A stretch of DNA of 64,000 bases from assembly GCA_026419785.1 (NCBI GenBank), contig JAODTK010005611.1, positions 276,001 through 340,000 of the forward strand, given 5' to 3'. Of the stretch, positions 22,010 to 33,410 are shown piece by piece (the first letter of the stretch is position 1; each line of letters begins with the position of its first letter). Position numbers and translations under genes: made by a program. The notes below the pieces were generated by a model. The model made no database searches. It was not told the DNA's origin and saw only the letters and a program-made list of their open reading frames with translations. The stretch is from Sclerodactyla briareus. Taxonomy: Eukaryota > Echinodermata > Holothuroidea > Dendrochirotida > Sclerodactylidae.

Positions 22010-23590
22010 AAATATTCAGTGATCGATAAAAGACCGAGTTTCACTTTCGAGTGAGTGTCTTTCCCTGAAACCAGACTGTAAGTTATTTGAATATACGCAG
22101 TCATAGCATTGCATACATGTTTCTCTATACGTGACAAACGGGAAGTATTGATATTGTGGTCGATAATTAGATACATCGTGAGCAGAACCATTTTCAAAGG
22201 ATGGTGTTACTCTTGTCTGCTACCGACTCGAAGGAAATACTTCACTATTTATCTCTTGATTAATAATGGAAGTGACACACTCGGCTATACCGTGCACTTC
22301 ATCAAGTCCTGTTGCTTTCTTTATATTTAGAGATTTAAGGAATTCTAATACAAAACTATATGAGATTAAAGCGATGTCAACCTGTGTTCCGTTTGTAACC
22401 CTATCTTTGACATAATTATTTTGGAGAGAAAATGACTCCTAGATCATCTGAAGCATTATTTTGAGAAACATACTGAGCTGACACAGACGTAGAAAATCAT
22501 TGAACGCATTAGCATTGTCGTAGACGTATTTTTTGGTCACCTTATACTTCGATTTCCTCGACTATTACAAGATTTGGAGACGGCCTTGTAGTCAGGTCCG
22601 TATATTCAACTGCACATTTCTTGAAAGCGCCACATCACATTTGGGTTGTTTTATTGCCGGCAATAGCATACGAAAGTAGTTTGCTTGGATGTCCGTATAA
22701 GACTGTTAACCTTATTTCGATATTGAGCATAGCCTACATACTGGAGCTCACACAATGGTTTTTTTGTTTCCCCTGTGCTTCGCTTCCTTTTCGTTATGGG
22801 CGTCATTAATTCGTCATGAAACCAACGGGTTGCGTTTTGTTTTCTGATTCTCTTTCCTCTCATTGGAGCGTGTCTATTTACGGTTTCAATGAACATATGT
22901 TCCAGGTTGTAGGGTCGCGGTTTAGATCACTTCCAGCTGAGCATACTATAGGTTATCATAAGCCTATGCCCTCATACGTACTTTCTTTCTATACCTCATT
23001 GATTAGTGACTCTCGTATATTCTAGTTTTCATACTACATGCTCATTGAAGCTATCTGATAGTAGTCACTTATTTTTATTTGCGGGCCGGGGATGGTTTAC
23101 ACGTCGGTCATAGTAGTATATGAATGATCAATTAGCGTAAACGAGGAATCTCGGTTTTACGAGTTGGTAAACCAGTATTTGTGAAAGTCTAAAGATTCAT
23201 TTCTTGCAACCATTTTTATTTCCTCCATTCATCAAGATATGTTAAAATCAAATCACCCACCATTACAATAGCGGAATTGGAGCGTCTGATGGTGCTCAGC
23301 ATTTTCATGAAACTTTGCAAACCATTCCTCATAGAGTCTGGTGACGGCTACAATACGCCCATGGGATATTCTTTATTGATTCGTAAGGAAAATTCAATCC
23401 AGAGGGCTTCTATACAATAAATTTAGTAATCAGCTTCGTCTAACGTATGGGGTGTCGTTTTTTACATAGACAGCTACCAAACCACTGTTTGACTTCTATC
23501 CTTGAGTTGTATACTATACCATGGTATGCTAAGCTCATGTCATAAAAGATTCATCAAGAATTTTCATTAGGCCAAAAATCTGAAAATCTT
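22010..23590 (-). mobile_element. LINE endonuclease-reverse transcriptase fragment (CR1/L2-like)
   Basis: Read on the minus strand, three blocks follow the order of a non-LTR retrotransposon. The endonuclease (about 23590-23080) shows VKNDTPYVRR, AIVMVGD and LIDHSYTTM, matching the conserved VKND, VGDFN and LIDHIYTN motifs, then SDYYQI for SDHxPI. The linker (22896-22651) shows NRHAPMRGKRIRKQ, WFHDEL and YRNKVNSLIR. The early reverse-transcriptase domain (about 22380-22020) shows KKATGLDEV, VSNYRP and LQSGFRERHS. The palm with the YADD box is missing, so the copy is 3' truncated. A few stops and frame changes interrupt it. In an active element the endonuclease nicks target DNA and the RT primes from it; this copy is inactive. 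Confidence 0.8.
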
Positions 23591-24209
23591 AATCATCCCC
23601 GCGAGTGCCATGACGCGGTTGGTCAACTATGTGATGAAGGCGATTGTATTGAGAAAAAACTACAAGTAGAATAGTTTCATTACATCTCCGCTAGGCAGGG
23701 GCCATTATGTCTCTCTAATATCTCTCGTATGGGTTGGGAGAATTTTTTTCTGGGGGGGGGGGTGGGTTTACCTTTAGCACAAGGGATACCATTCAGTAAC
23801 ACAAATATCATTAGAAGTATCATTTGAAAAGCCAGAATCGTTATAAGATATTTAAAAACGTAAAACATTAAACTCGTAAAAGCAGTTACCTAACTGTCAT
23901 CATACTGATCAGATGAGGCAGATGCATTCATCCTCTAGCGAGGCGAATGTAACAGGTCGGTATATATTTGTCGGCACTGTTCACTCCATGGCCGGCGTAT
24001 TATCGACGATATCTGAGAGTCGTACCTGGTGACCGATGACGAGGACAATTCGGCAGGGCGTGGTTCTCTGGGGTAATGTCGCCTCGTTGTGATTGGACTA
24101 TCCACTCTGTAGCCACCTAGCAGTACCCGGTCCCTGGTTGCCCTGAAGTGATACGTCCTTTAGTGGTTCGGAACGGTCTGCTACGCCTCTTTGTTGTGGT
24201 TGTGCCGAG

Positions 24210-24530
24210 TCATATTGTAGGTATCGCGGCTGGTCGATTGTAGTCATGCGGGCGTATCTCGAGACCTGGCCCGACTCACCCGTGGTGATCACCGTGCCAG
24301 TGTGGACCAGTCCCGTAGCGTAATAACGCAGCGCTATGAACAGGGGCAGTCTATCGCATGGCACCGTTGTGTAGGAGGTTCATGACTCTACGAGCAATCG
24401 AGCAGTTGCATCAATTTCGGGTGAATCGGTACCTCATCGTGCATGTCTCATCAGTATAGTGGTCGGGAGGATACATCCGATCGCTAAAATTCGCTCATCT
24501 CCGCAAGCGGCGGCAACTTTTCCCCTAACA
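24210..24530 (-). mobile_element. PIF/Harbinger transposase N-terminal fragment
   Basis: Reading minus across small frame changes: RMYPPDHYTDE, RYRFTRN, LMQLLD, EPPTQRCHAID, then LPLFIALRYYATG and VSRYARMTT. This is the ordered N-terminal signature of HARBI1-like transposases (F-D/Y-F box, PxTxRxxAI, LxALRYYATG, and the VSxxTVSR helix-turn-helix). The DDE nuclease (DGTH and following) is not seen downstream, so the copy is broken. Downstream minus-strand sequence to about 23900 stays partly open but is not recognised. Confidence 0.6.
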
Positions 24531-24567
24531 GTAGTTGTAGATGGCAGTCACCCCTTTTTTCCCTTTC

Positions 24568-24735
24568 CCCCCCCCCCCCCCCCCCCGGACTATTTTACGT
24601 AAAGCGGTAAACGCGTGTAGTGCAAAGGCAAACTCAAAATAGCCACACCAGTCACATGAAACTGAGACCTGTCTACGTCCTGACGAGACCGTAGGGGGGG
24701 GGGGGGGGGGGGGGGGGTTTGGGGGGGGGGGACTA
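24568..24735. repeat. Long C and G homopolymer tracts
   Basis: A C run at about 24568-24586 and G runs at about 24693-24717 and 24721-24730. Potential G-quadruplex former, or a sequencing artefact. Confidence 0.8.
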
Positions 24736-25133
24736 ACCTCTGTAACAATAACTTAGCGAAATGGTCAAACTAAGTCCTAACGCGACTTAGTGACCTTTGT
24801 GAAACCGGCACTAGTCCGTACACTAAGACGCGTCTAAGGCCACTACGCGCGTTTCTTAGCGTGCTTGGGAAACAGGCCCAAGAGCGGTGGTATTGTCTGG
24901 ACGCTTGCGTAGACTCATGGACGTGTATTTCTTTTCCAGTTTCTCACTTTCTCCATCGACTTCTCTATGGGTCTGGTGTTCCCCACGGGTCCAGATAGCT
25001 CCCAGAAGCGTTGGGTTCATCTTGGTCCTTTAACCGGGGTTCCGCCGTGTCGGAGCAGTTGAACTGTGAGTATACCGTACGGTGCACCTGTACCAGGTTG
25101 AGTGATGGACGTACAGTTGACCTCTGAACTGCT

Positions 25134-25268
25134 CTATTCGACTCCATATCTTAGTATCTTATATGGTAGTTTTGATGCCTCTTCGTCGAACCAGTCCGTT
25201 TTGTCATGGTGAAGGTTTTCGCTCGACCTCCCTTGACGGGAGCCCCCATTCTGCTGACGGTCCCCCAT
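25134..25268 (-). CDS. Candidate first coding exon, unknown protein
   Basis: A minus-strand ATG at 25268 in the context GCGAGAATGG opens 45 codons starting MGDRQQNGGSRQGRSSENL and containing DWFDEEASKLPYKILRYG before a TAG. A +1 shift near 25140 opens a further 60 codons to 24965. I do not recognise the protein. Support for a real exon comes from two ZNF143-like promoter motifs 20-55 bases upstream. A Harbinger fragment and a LINE lie downstream, so it could instead belong to a mobile element. Confidence 0.3.
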   Translation of the reverse strand: MGDRQQNGGSRQGRSSENLHHDKTDWFDEEASKLPYKILRYGVE

Positions 25269-25287
25269 TCTCGCAAACAAATGTTGC

Positions 25288-25324
25288 GGTGCACTGTGGG
25301 ATAGTTTTGATGCATGCTGGGATA
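25288..25324 (-). promoter_or_regulatory. Two ZNF143/Staf-like motifs
   Basis: On the minus strand, ACTATCCCACAGTGCACC (25305-25288) and TATCCCAGCATGCA (25324-25311) resemble the ACTAYAATTCCCAnnATGC element found near many animal transcription starts. The second contains an exact CCCAnnATGC core. They lie just upstream of the ATG at 25268. Confidence 0.4.
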
Positions 25325-25737
25325 CTTCAGGGAGGCAGTTTTGTGTTAGCAGGATTTGTGAATGTATTTTGTCTCATATTCCTCAATCTATGCGCAAATT
25401 TAGTAGTTGCTGCCCGAATTTTTGTCATTTTATCGACTGAAATTCCTATTGGCTTCCCATAGATTGCCTACAATTTGCCCCTGAGCAGACCACAGCATCG
25501 CGAGAGGATATTTGTGAAAAGTCTATTCTGGAGGAGTCATTTCCACCGGTGTGTGTGGTCGTTGCCTTATTCGCCGTTCGGTGGCTGGAGTCGTTGGCAA
25601 CAATTATAGTGAATAGGAGGGCGCTAGTTTTGGTAATGGGTAGTATGTGAGTATGCTGACCAGACATGGGTCGCCTTGGCTGTTAGATCATGAATTGCGG
25701 CATCCTCTGTTGGTCAATCTTTGAAGGGCGGAAGAAA

Positions 25738-25795
25738 GGTCGAGTGGTATCAGTGAACCCTACAACCGAAAGATCAGCGTTCGAATTCAGCAGTC
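25738..25795 (+). other. tRNA-like fragment
   Basis: GTCGAGTGGTATCAGTG followed by CAACCGAAAGATCAGCGTTCGAATTC resembles a tRNA D-arm, anticodon arm and T-arm (B box GTTCGAATTC). No acceptor pairing is evident. Confidence 0.3.
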
Positions 25796-25799
25796 AACA

Positions 25800-26740
25800 G
25801 GACGATTCCCTGCGTGGCTGTACGTGCAGTTGCGATGGGCGAGGTCTTGGTCTTCACTGACGGTTCCGCTGTGATTCAATAGATTTTCTGGGGTACTGTG
25901 TTGTTACGGGGGATTTGCAATAGGTCTCGCTCTGTCGGCTGGCAGTTTACGTTGAACTTGAACTTCCAATCCTCCAGGTTCCGAGAAATGGTCGGTCCTG
26001 TAGTTCCCTGTTAATCCTTTCGGATGGGGACGTACCATGGCGGTCCCGGGAATCATGTTGGGATTGTAACACCCCTGGCCTCTTTACCAGCTAGCACTAG
26101 TCGAGAAGGAAGGTGAGCTATCGCCGGTGCTCATCCCGATCATTACGCCAGGGTTCCGAGACAAACAAGCTCAATTTGGCTTCCTGAACGCAGTAGAATC
26201 AATTCAAAAAATCAAATCTGACTGCGTTACGGAGTGTCTTTTATCCCACACCCTCTTCTGAGCTCAGGCTTTGTTCACTCCAGGAACTTAGCCGGTACCT
26301 CCCACCCATCGAAGAAAACCCCATCCTGTACCAGTTCGAGTCTATCCGACTGTCATTTCAAGAATGGAGCTCCAGCGAAGAATCGCTCTAAAGAGTGCAT
26401 GAGACTATACCTGCTAAGCCAGTTGGGATGACCCGTGACTACCTTGCTCGGGGAAATCAAGTCGCAATTCGGGGGGACATCAACATTGAAAGTTTTGAGG
26501 AAGCAGTAAACCTTGCGCAAGATCGTGAATCCCGTGGTGGAGGTATCAACTGTGCATGTTGAGATAGACGAGACTCGACCTACATACTACTCCTATAGCA
26601 CCAAGTGAAAAGAGAACAAAACCCCAGAAATATTTTAGGTGTTTATGACGACACGGGAGCCGCAAAGGCTCCCATATATTCTACATAGTGTTCTCTTCAA
26701 TTATGGCCTTGAAGACGGGGAATTGTCAGGCTCGGGTCAA
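25800..26740. other. GC-richer region, no recognised gene
   Basis: Open frames such as 26234-26431 are short and unrecognised. Confidence 0.35.
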
Positions 26741-26747
26741 CGAAAAT

Positions 26748-26754
26748 CTATCTC

Positions 26755-26805
<51 letters not shown>

Positions 26806-26872
26806 CTCATCCTATCTATCTATCTATCTATCTTTCTATCAGCTATCTTCTATCGATCTATCTATCTATCCT
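26748..26872 (+). repeat. (TATC)n microsatellite
   Basis: About 30 tetranucleotide units with a few interruptions near 26805 and 26835. The open frames reading LSIYLSIY across it are repeat artefacts. Confidence 0.95.
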
Positions 26873-27007
26873 CCAGCCTCTTTGCCCCTTAGCCTGCATG
26901 AGGGCCTCACAGACCCGGGTTTCTTTGTAATCGTCAAAGATACGAAGGTTGAAGATAACGGAGAGCCATATTATTGAAAATTGTGGGACGCAACGGGTCC
27001 GTATATA

Positions 27008-27556
27008 ATGGACACCTGCAGGCTTGGACCACGAGGGACTGGAACTAAACTGCATCTATAGGTCCAACCACATCTCTACGATGTTCCTAAGTGGAGTTAT
27101 TGGCCTTTATGACGAGACATGGGGAGAATCCCAATTGCGCAACAATGCATGACGTCACTCTGACAACCGCGGAAGTTATGTCATGATTCATTGTTTCATT
27201 TCGTTGAATGAGTCAACATTTCGCAGGCGACGCTCTTTGTCTTACTTCCAGACAAATTAACCATCAACACCTACCATCCCACCACAGCAATCCTCTCACA
27301 TGGACTAAATGCTTTTCGAAGTGAATACAATATGGGTGCCTATTTCAACAGAAAAGAAAGAATGTTGCAAGGGCTGCAAGTCTGACATCATACATTATTG
27401 CATGATGGAATGCATTTACCGCTTGTGCAATACACATGCACAATTTATGAACTGTAATCGTATCGGAAAGTCGTTGACTACGGTTGGACTGACGCTTTCA
27501 GTTTTCTCCACTAATTCTATTAGCCTCTAATAGCATCCTGGCAGTGGCCTCTTTAA
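27008..27556 (+). mobile_element. MITE-A copy 3
   Basis: Starts ATGGACACCTGCAGGCTTGG and ends near GTGGCCTCTTTAA, a decayed inverted terminus. Internally it keeps TTGCGCAA (27135-27142), TGACGTCA (27150-27157), CACCACAGCAATC and CTAAATGCTTTTCGAAGTGAA. Confidence 0.7.
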
Positions 27557-27559
27557 AGT

Positions 27560-29300
27560 TCACAGGGATACAATTTCTTCATGGTTTTTTAGCTAAGAGT
27601 CGGTGATCAATCCGCATGTCATCCCATCACGTCGCCTTCGTTTTAGTAGATTACATTATCTGGGTGGGTTTGAACCGCTCACATTTGTCAGTCTATGGCA
27701 TTTCTTGAGTGTACAGCTGGCGACAATGTATGAAAAAGTTTTTCCCATGCGTTCAATCCAAAATACCGTATTGAGATATCGCTTGAAGACATAACTCGCC
27801 AGGTCGACTTGCCAAGTGCAGTATCATACGCTGGTCTTCACAATCGAATACAAATTCCGCTTTTCCGAATAGCGCCCCCGTCATGACCAAACGAGTCCAT
27901 TAAAGATTTAGCCTCGGACAATGAGCAGTTCAAGCAGTGAGTCACTAGTCTCTCTGTCGACAACGATCGCGCTTTCAGTATCCCCCCCCACCCCCCCCCC
28001 ATTTTGATGTCACATATACATGCGGCCACCAAAGGACCACCTCAGCGTCCCTTCAGCTCAAACTTATGCTACCGCCGAGAAAATGCGAGCCAATGCAGCA
28101 AAATTTGCGTGAATTACGCGCTGGACCCCCTGATATTGTAAGTTGTTTTGTTCTAATTCATTGGAATATTTCAAACATACACAAAGATCCCTCGGCCAAA
28201 ATTGGCCCGCCAGATAATGCATCCGGCATACCGGCACACCATACATATCCCCACGTTTGAAAGAAACAACATATTATAAGGTTCTCCAGACAAGAAAAGG
28301 TAGACTGATAAAACACGTTCTCATAACGCTGGGAAACGTCAATGCACGTATCAAAATGTCACTATCAAGAAAATAGTCATTCACTTTCAGTCTATAAATG
28401 ACCAGTATAGATTTCCCGGGATATAGGAATTTCTTTGTTTGCTGTGATATTAATGCTTATCTAGGACTAACATTTGCGACCCACAAAGATCCCTTCTTTG
28501 ACAATTTTGTGCTACGGCTGCGTGACGAATCATGGTGCCACTTGCCCCAAGCCCCCTTCACTTAATCTAAAATCGGCATGAACTGTGAAAGTGTAAAAAT
28601 GGCTATCTGAGGACACTCCGTATTTGCTACGCTGCGCGGATGCCAATATACCGTGGCGTCACACGTCACTTCACTCTAACAGGAGTTTTATCCCTCCGTT
28701 CGTGTGAAGTAACGGTATAATCTATCACCAGACTTCACTACGTTCGTTCAATTTAGGATTATACCACTTATACACACTATATAGGTCCATAGGCTATATC
28801 GCAAGAACATAGGTGGGCTATTTAATAATTTTAAATTTCGCTACGCTGCGCGGCAACTAGCGGTGCCGATCCGCTTGGATAGCATGAGCTCACAGGGACA
28901 TAGAGTAGCTAAGGTCAAATTCATTTTAATGCTTGAAATTTATTTCTGCATATTCCATGAAAATTGCCCCATTTTTGGAGATTCCTTTTTGGCATTGAAA
29001 GAAGCCCTAAATTTCGAAAAATTCGCTTCAGCGACTTGCGCTGCAACTAATAAAACTTCTTGAAACATAGGGGGGTTAAAATAAAGATGATTTTTAATTT
29101 ACTACATGAAAATGGCTTATTGGGGCTCACCGGAGCACTGAGAGACCATCATGTTTGTTTCGCTGTGTCCTCCCTAAGGCTTTCGCGCAACCAATATGCC
29201 GCTCGATCCGCTTTCATAGAATATCTCTGGATTTAGTAGTCTGCGAAACATCAACTGGACGCATCACTACTTCCACTCCCATCAATTTCATTCGTGAAGT
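27560..29300. other. No recognised gene
   Basis: Contains C runs at about 27979-28000 and two direct GCTACGCTGCGCGG motifs (about 28626 and 28841) that may be transposon-related. Short open frames only. A GTAAGT donor-like site follows an open frame at 28066-28137, without further support. Confidence 0.3.
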
Positions 29301-29313
29301 TCATTTAATTCTT

Positions 29314-29318
<5 letters not shown>

Positions 29319-29345
<27 letters not shown>
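29319..29345 (+). repeat. Poly(A) tract
   Basis: A run of about 27 A. It may be the tail of a retroposed sequence upstream on the plus strand, but no body is recognisable. Confidence 0.8.
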
Positions 29346-29350
<5 letters not shown>

Positions 29351-29399
29351 GAAGCTCCCCATTTGCCACTCATACCACTTCCACTTGAGCGCGGCAAGG

Positions 29400-31420
29400 A
29401 AGGACAAAATCATAATGAAGGACCCTGAAGCACAACATCCGAAGATAATTAATAACCCAGATGCTAAAGAATTCGCCCACAATTCTGCAAAAACAATCAA
29501 GACTATTCCTTGAACGCTCACTACTCTTAGACCAAACAACTTTTCTCCTAATGACCTTCCCCTTTGGCACCCTCAACACCTTCCAATTTGAGCGCGGCAA
29601 ACCACTAGTGTCGCGGAGCTAGATCACGACAGCAGGCAGTGACACACTATCAATTTCATCCTATTTCCCTGGCCCATATGACACAATAATTGGGAACCCC
29701 TAGTAAATCCCCGTGACGCATAACCTAAAGAGTTGTACTCGAAGAAGGAAGTTGTAGCCATAAAACCTATCAACTGAATATTCCGACAATATTTTCTGAG
29801 AGAAATAAAACAAAACAATTCTTGGATTTTGTGCGGTCAATTTCCAGGGGGTTGCCTCCCACTAGAATAACGTCACGGAAAGTGTGGAATGCCGTGTTCC
29901 TGCATATACACACTAATGCATCACTGGAAATGATTTTCTCCGATCTTGCTTTTCTCTGGTTGCCTAGCTGGAGTAGAGCCTAGCCCCGAGAGCCATCTAA
30001 CCGTATGTATTGGAGGGGATGTAGCATCTTACAACAGACAAAAAAAAACCTTCAACCATTATCGGGACCTACTCTGACTAGATTCGAGTTCCGCAGGAAT
30101 CTGTACTGGGTCCACTATCCATCCGACTACATAACCCCAATCGGCTCGCAAATCGTATCATATTCAGTTGTGTATTCCTTTTTTAAATCCCCCTGTTCTC
30201 ATACAATCGACAAAAGTGCCGAAAAACTTTTTATTGCTAATTTGCAATGAGTGGATGTCTGTGTTCTTAAAAGGGACGGAGTTAGTTTAGTTTTAGTGTA
30301 ATAGGTTCAGAGGCAAAACAAAATCCTAATGAATACCCCTGAAAGCCAACAAAACATTCGAAGGAATAGATTACCCCATATGCCTAAGAATTCCCCTCAC
30401 AATTCTTGAAAAAACAAATCAAGACTATTCTTGAACGCATTCACGGACTCTTAGAAAGAACCCGTCTTCCTAGACGCTCCCCCCCACATTTGGCAACTCA
30501 GAACACTTCCTCTGAGCGCGGCAACCAATAGTGTCTGGCGTAGCTTAATATCACGACAATGAAGGCAGTGACGGGACCTTATCACTTTCCACAATATTTC
30601 TCCTGGCCCATATGCACAATAATGGGACCCCCTAGTTTTAATTAATTAATACCCGCTGTTAACGCATAACCTAAAGATTTGTGACTACGAAAAGTGGATT
30701 GTAGCCAAAAACCTATCAACTGAATATTTCCGACAATATTTTCTTGAGATGGAAAGAACAACCAAAAATTGGCTGGATTTTTGGGGGGGGGTCAATTTTA
30801 GGGGTGTGTGCTCCACTAGAATAACGTCACGGAAAGTGTGGAATGTCGTTCCTCCCTGCTATACACACTATATGAAATCACGGAAATGATTTTCTATTTC
30901 TACTACGTCTCTTTTCTCTGATTTTTGCTAGCTGGAGTAGAGCCGAGCCCGAGAGCATCTATGTATTGGAGGGGACATAGTAGCATATCAAATGAAAAAC
31001 CTGCAAACCGTTCAATCGGGACCTACTGCTGAGCTAGGAATTCGGAGTTCCGCAGAATCTGTACGGTTCTGTACTGGGTCCACTATCATCCCCGACTTAC
31101 ATAACCCAAATCGGCTCGCAAATCGGATCATATCATTGTATTCCTTTTTAATTCCCCGCAGTTCTCATGACCATCGAGCTGAATCTCGTTTTATTGCTAA
31201 ATGCTGAGTGGATGTCTGTGTGTCTCAATACTGAGTTAAGTCTAGTTCAGTGAAAAAAAAGGTTCTGGATAGGAACAAAATCCTAACTGAAGACCCTGAA
31301 AGCCACACAGCCGAAGAGAAGATTAACCAGCGATGCCTAATAATTCCACCCACAATTCTTGAAAAAAACAAATCAAACATTCTTTGAACGCATTCAACAC
31401 TCTTATACAGAACCTTCTTC
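29400..31420 (+). repeat. Large tandem duplication, unit about 0.91-0.95 kb
   Basis: Two full units and part of a third, starting near 29402, 30316 and 31269 with AACAAAATCCTAA...GACCCTGAAAGCC. Shared landmarks: GAGCGCGGCAA (29391/29590 and 30515), AATAACGTCACGGAAAGTGTGG (29867 and 30819), GCTGGAGTAGAGCC (29969 and 30931) and GAGTGGATGTCTGTG (30249 and 31205). Copies differ by many indels. No coding frame is conserved between units. Confidence 0.85.
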
Positions 31421-31499
31421 GAAGGCTATTCCACCTGCCTTAATAACTCCCTCCGAACGACTTTTCAAACGACAATCTCCCCGTACCACTAAGTTTGTG

Positions 31500-32095
31500 G
31501 CATTGACCCCGATTGGTGCTACTTTGGAAAACTCAAAGAATGGGAAGGAAAGGCCCTCCGAATCCCATACACAGTTTTAAAACTGACTCAATCACCCTCG
31601 AATTCGTCTCAGCTCCACTGAAGTTGAACCGAGACTCCTTAATCTCTCCTCGTAAGGTACATCTCTGGGACAGTGAATTAATCTAGCGGCCCTCTCCGCT
31701 GACGTTCTCAATTCCCTCTTGTCTTCCGAGAAATAAGGATTTCAGCATACCCTAGGTGAGGTCTCACCAGCTGCTTGAACAGCCCGACAACAATATCTTT
31801 ATCAAAGAACTGAAGTGACCTCTAATTAAGCCAAGAATCCAATTACCTTTTCTTGCAGCTTCAGCACACTGCTTAGAAGGTTTCAAAGAAGAATATAAAT
31901 TAACTACGAGATCCTTCCCTGAATTCACCTGATGAATACTTCGCCCATTAACTTGAAAGAAACGTTGCGAATGTGGAAACCAACATGCATAACTTTGCAC
32001 ATATCGGCATTGAAAAACATTCGCCAATCGAAAGACCATTTGGAGAATATATCAAGATCCCTTTGGGTAATTGCAACATAGTTATTCATAGATAC
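31500..32095 (-). mobile_element. LINE reverse-transcriptase C-terminal fragment
   Basis: Read minus: ITQRDLDIFSKWSFDWRM, FNADMCKVMHVG, then LKPSKQCAEAARKGNWILGL, LFKQLVRPHL, ARLIHCPRDVPYEERL in changing frames. This is the well-known post-palm region of CR1/jockey-type LINEs (W...MxFNxxKCxVMHxG; SLKPSxQC; LVRPxLEY; LRxLxxxSLxxRRxRGD). It is 5' truncated with several frame breaks, and follows the tandem duplication directly. Confidence 0.8.
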
Positions 32096-32254
32096 CCACG
32101 ATACCCACCCCCCCCCCCCAAAAAAAAAAAAATCATTCGCGACCTCGGGTCCTTTTTAAATTTTCCTACGAGTTTTCAGCAGCATTCACTTCCCGCCTTC
32201 GCCAACTTTACAATTTTCAAGTGAAGAACTCTTGCATATCCGTCGATACATATC

Positions 32255-32460
32255 TATCATCTCTTCACCTTGCAATGTTGCAGCGACCTCAGAAAGCGGC
32301 TGCTAGAGTTGTCTTCGCTGCCACCAAAAAAAGAAAGAAAAAAACCGCCAGTATATCTTCCCTCCTTGAATTGCTGCACTGGTTACGGTACCGTACCAAC
32401 TTCATCCGATTGTGCTGGAACGTGGTGAACACCTGTCCGTCCTTAATAACTAATCGGATG
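32255..32460 (+). mobile_element. CR1/L2-type LINE 3' fragment
   Basis: The plus frame reads MLQRPQKAAARVVFAATKK then ISSLLELLHWLRYRTNF, matching the LQxVQNxAARxV...LxxLHWLPVxxRxxFK segment near the C-terminus of CR1/L2 LINEs. The open frame continues to 32712 only because it runs into an adjacent Helitron-like fragment. Confidence 0.7.
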
Positions 32461-32499
32461 ATTTCGAGAGTGGTATTACTGCAATTTTCGCTTTGCCTT

Positions 32500-32839
32500 C
32501 CAGTTTGCGGGTTTCACGCGAAAATTAGTTTGTCCGGTATACACAAAACTTGGTGTGTGGGGGAAAAAAGTTGGGTCGCAGATTGTTTTTTTGTTCTTTG
32601 CAGTTTTCCTAACTTTGTCGGATTTGTACGAAACTTGGTGGATGTTGTTTGTTTGTTAGTCCCAAACCACATGAAGGTCATTTCAAGGTCACAGGAGGTC
32701 AAATTTGCATAATTTATGCGATTTTTCTAACCTTATCGAATTCGAACTCAGAGAATAACAGGTAGGTCATTTCAGAGTCACCAGAAGGTAATTTCTGCGG
32801 GATGACAAGTCGAGGGTTTACCCGCCCACTCATGCCTAG
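32500..32839 (+). mobile_element. Helitron-like 3' half
   Basis: Core-unit sequence ACAAAACTTGGTGTGTGGG, CGAAACTTGGTGGATG and GGTCACAGGAGGTCAAATTTGC leads to a 3' hairpin GGGTTTACCC (32814-32823) and CTAG (32836-32839) followed by T. It lacks the 5' hairpin and is fused to a LINE fragment on its left. Confidence 0.6.
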
Positions 32840-33275
32840 TTGTCTTCTGTCTATTTAATTGGTTTTATCATCCTATCAGCCCCAGCCTCAGCCTCTGCAA
32901 TTTCTCCGCGGCCTCATTGGACATTCGGTTCTCGCTCAACAAGAGACGATATCTGTACTCGTTCTGACACTTTCGGCAACGATTGTGTGTTTTCCCTATT
33001 CGGAATACTACACGATCCAGATGAAATCCTATAAAGTATAGCGGATACAATAACCAAACATTGACCTCGAAAATGAAAGTATGCGGACTTACTAAATGGG
33101 GGATCCACAAGGGGACCATGAGGGACGACCGTGTACTGAAAGCGGAAGAGATCGCGAAATACTTATACTCTTTGATCAACCATGCGTAATAGAGGGCCTA
33201 TATGACTTCACTCAGAGATGATCGACCATTGTTTCCACAGGCAGGCTAAACTTAGCGGAAATATAATTCATGCTA

Positions 33276-33342
33276 AGTATTATTATTATTATTATGAAAA
33301 GTAAAAAAAATAAAAAAAATAAATGATTATTATTAATTATTC

Positions 33343-33376
<34 letters not shown>

Positions 33377-33410
33377 CAGTATATTATTATATCGTAGTAT
33401 TATTAGTAAT
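33276..33410 (+). repeat. (ATT)n microsatellite with A-rich interruption
   Basis: TATTATTATT runs at 33276-33295 and 33328-33378, separated by an A-rich AAAAAAATAAAT stretch, then decayed ATT units to about 33410. Confidence 0.9.

Noticed and set aside
26639-26977. 112-codon frame with LSIYLSIY repeats
   Set aside because: Translation of the (TATC)n microsatellite.
32840-33187. Protein-coding exon with frames on both strands
   Set aside because: The plus strand shows a protein-like end (EEIAKYLYSLINHA then a stop), but frame changes are needed and no family or splice support was found.
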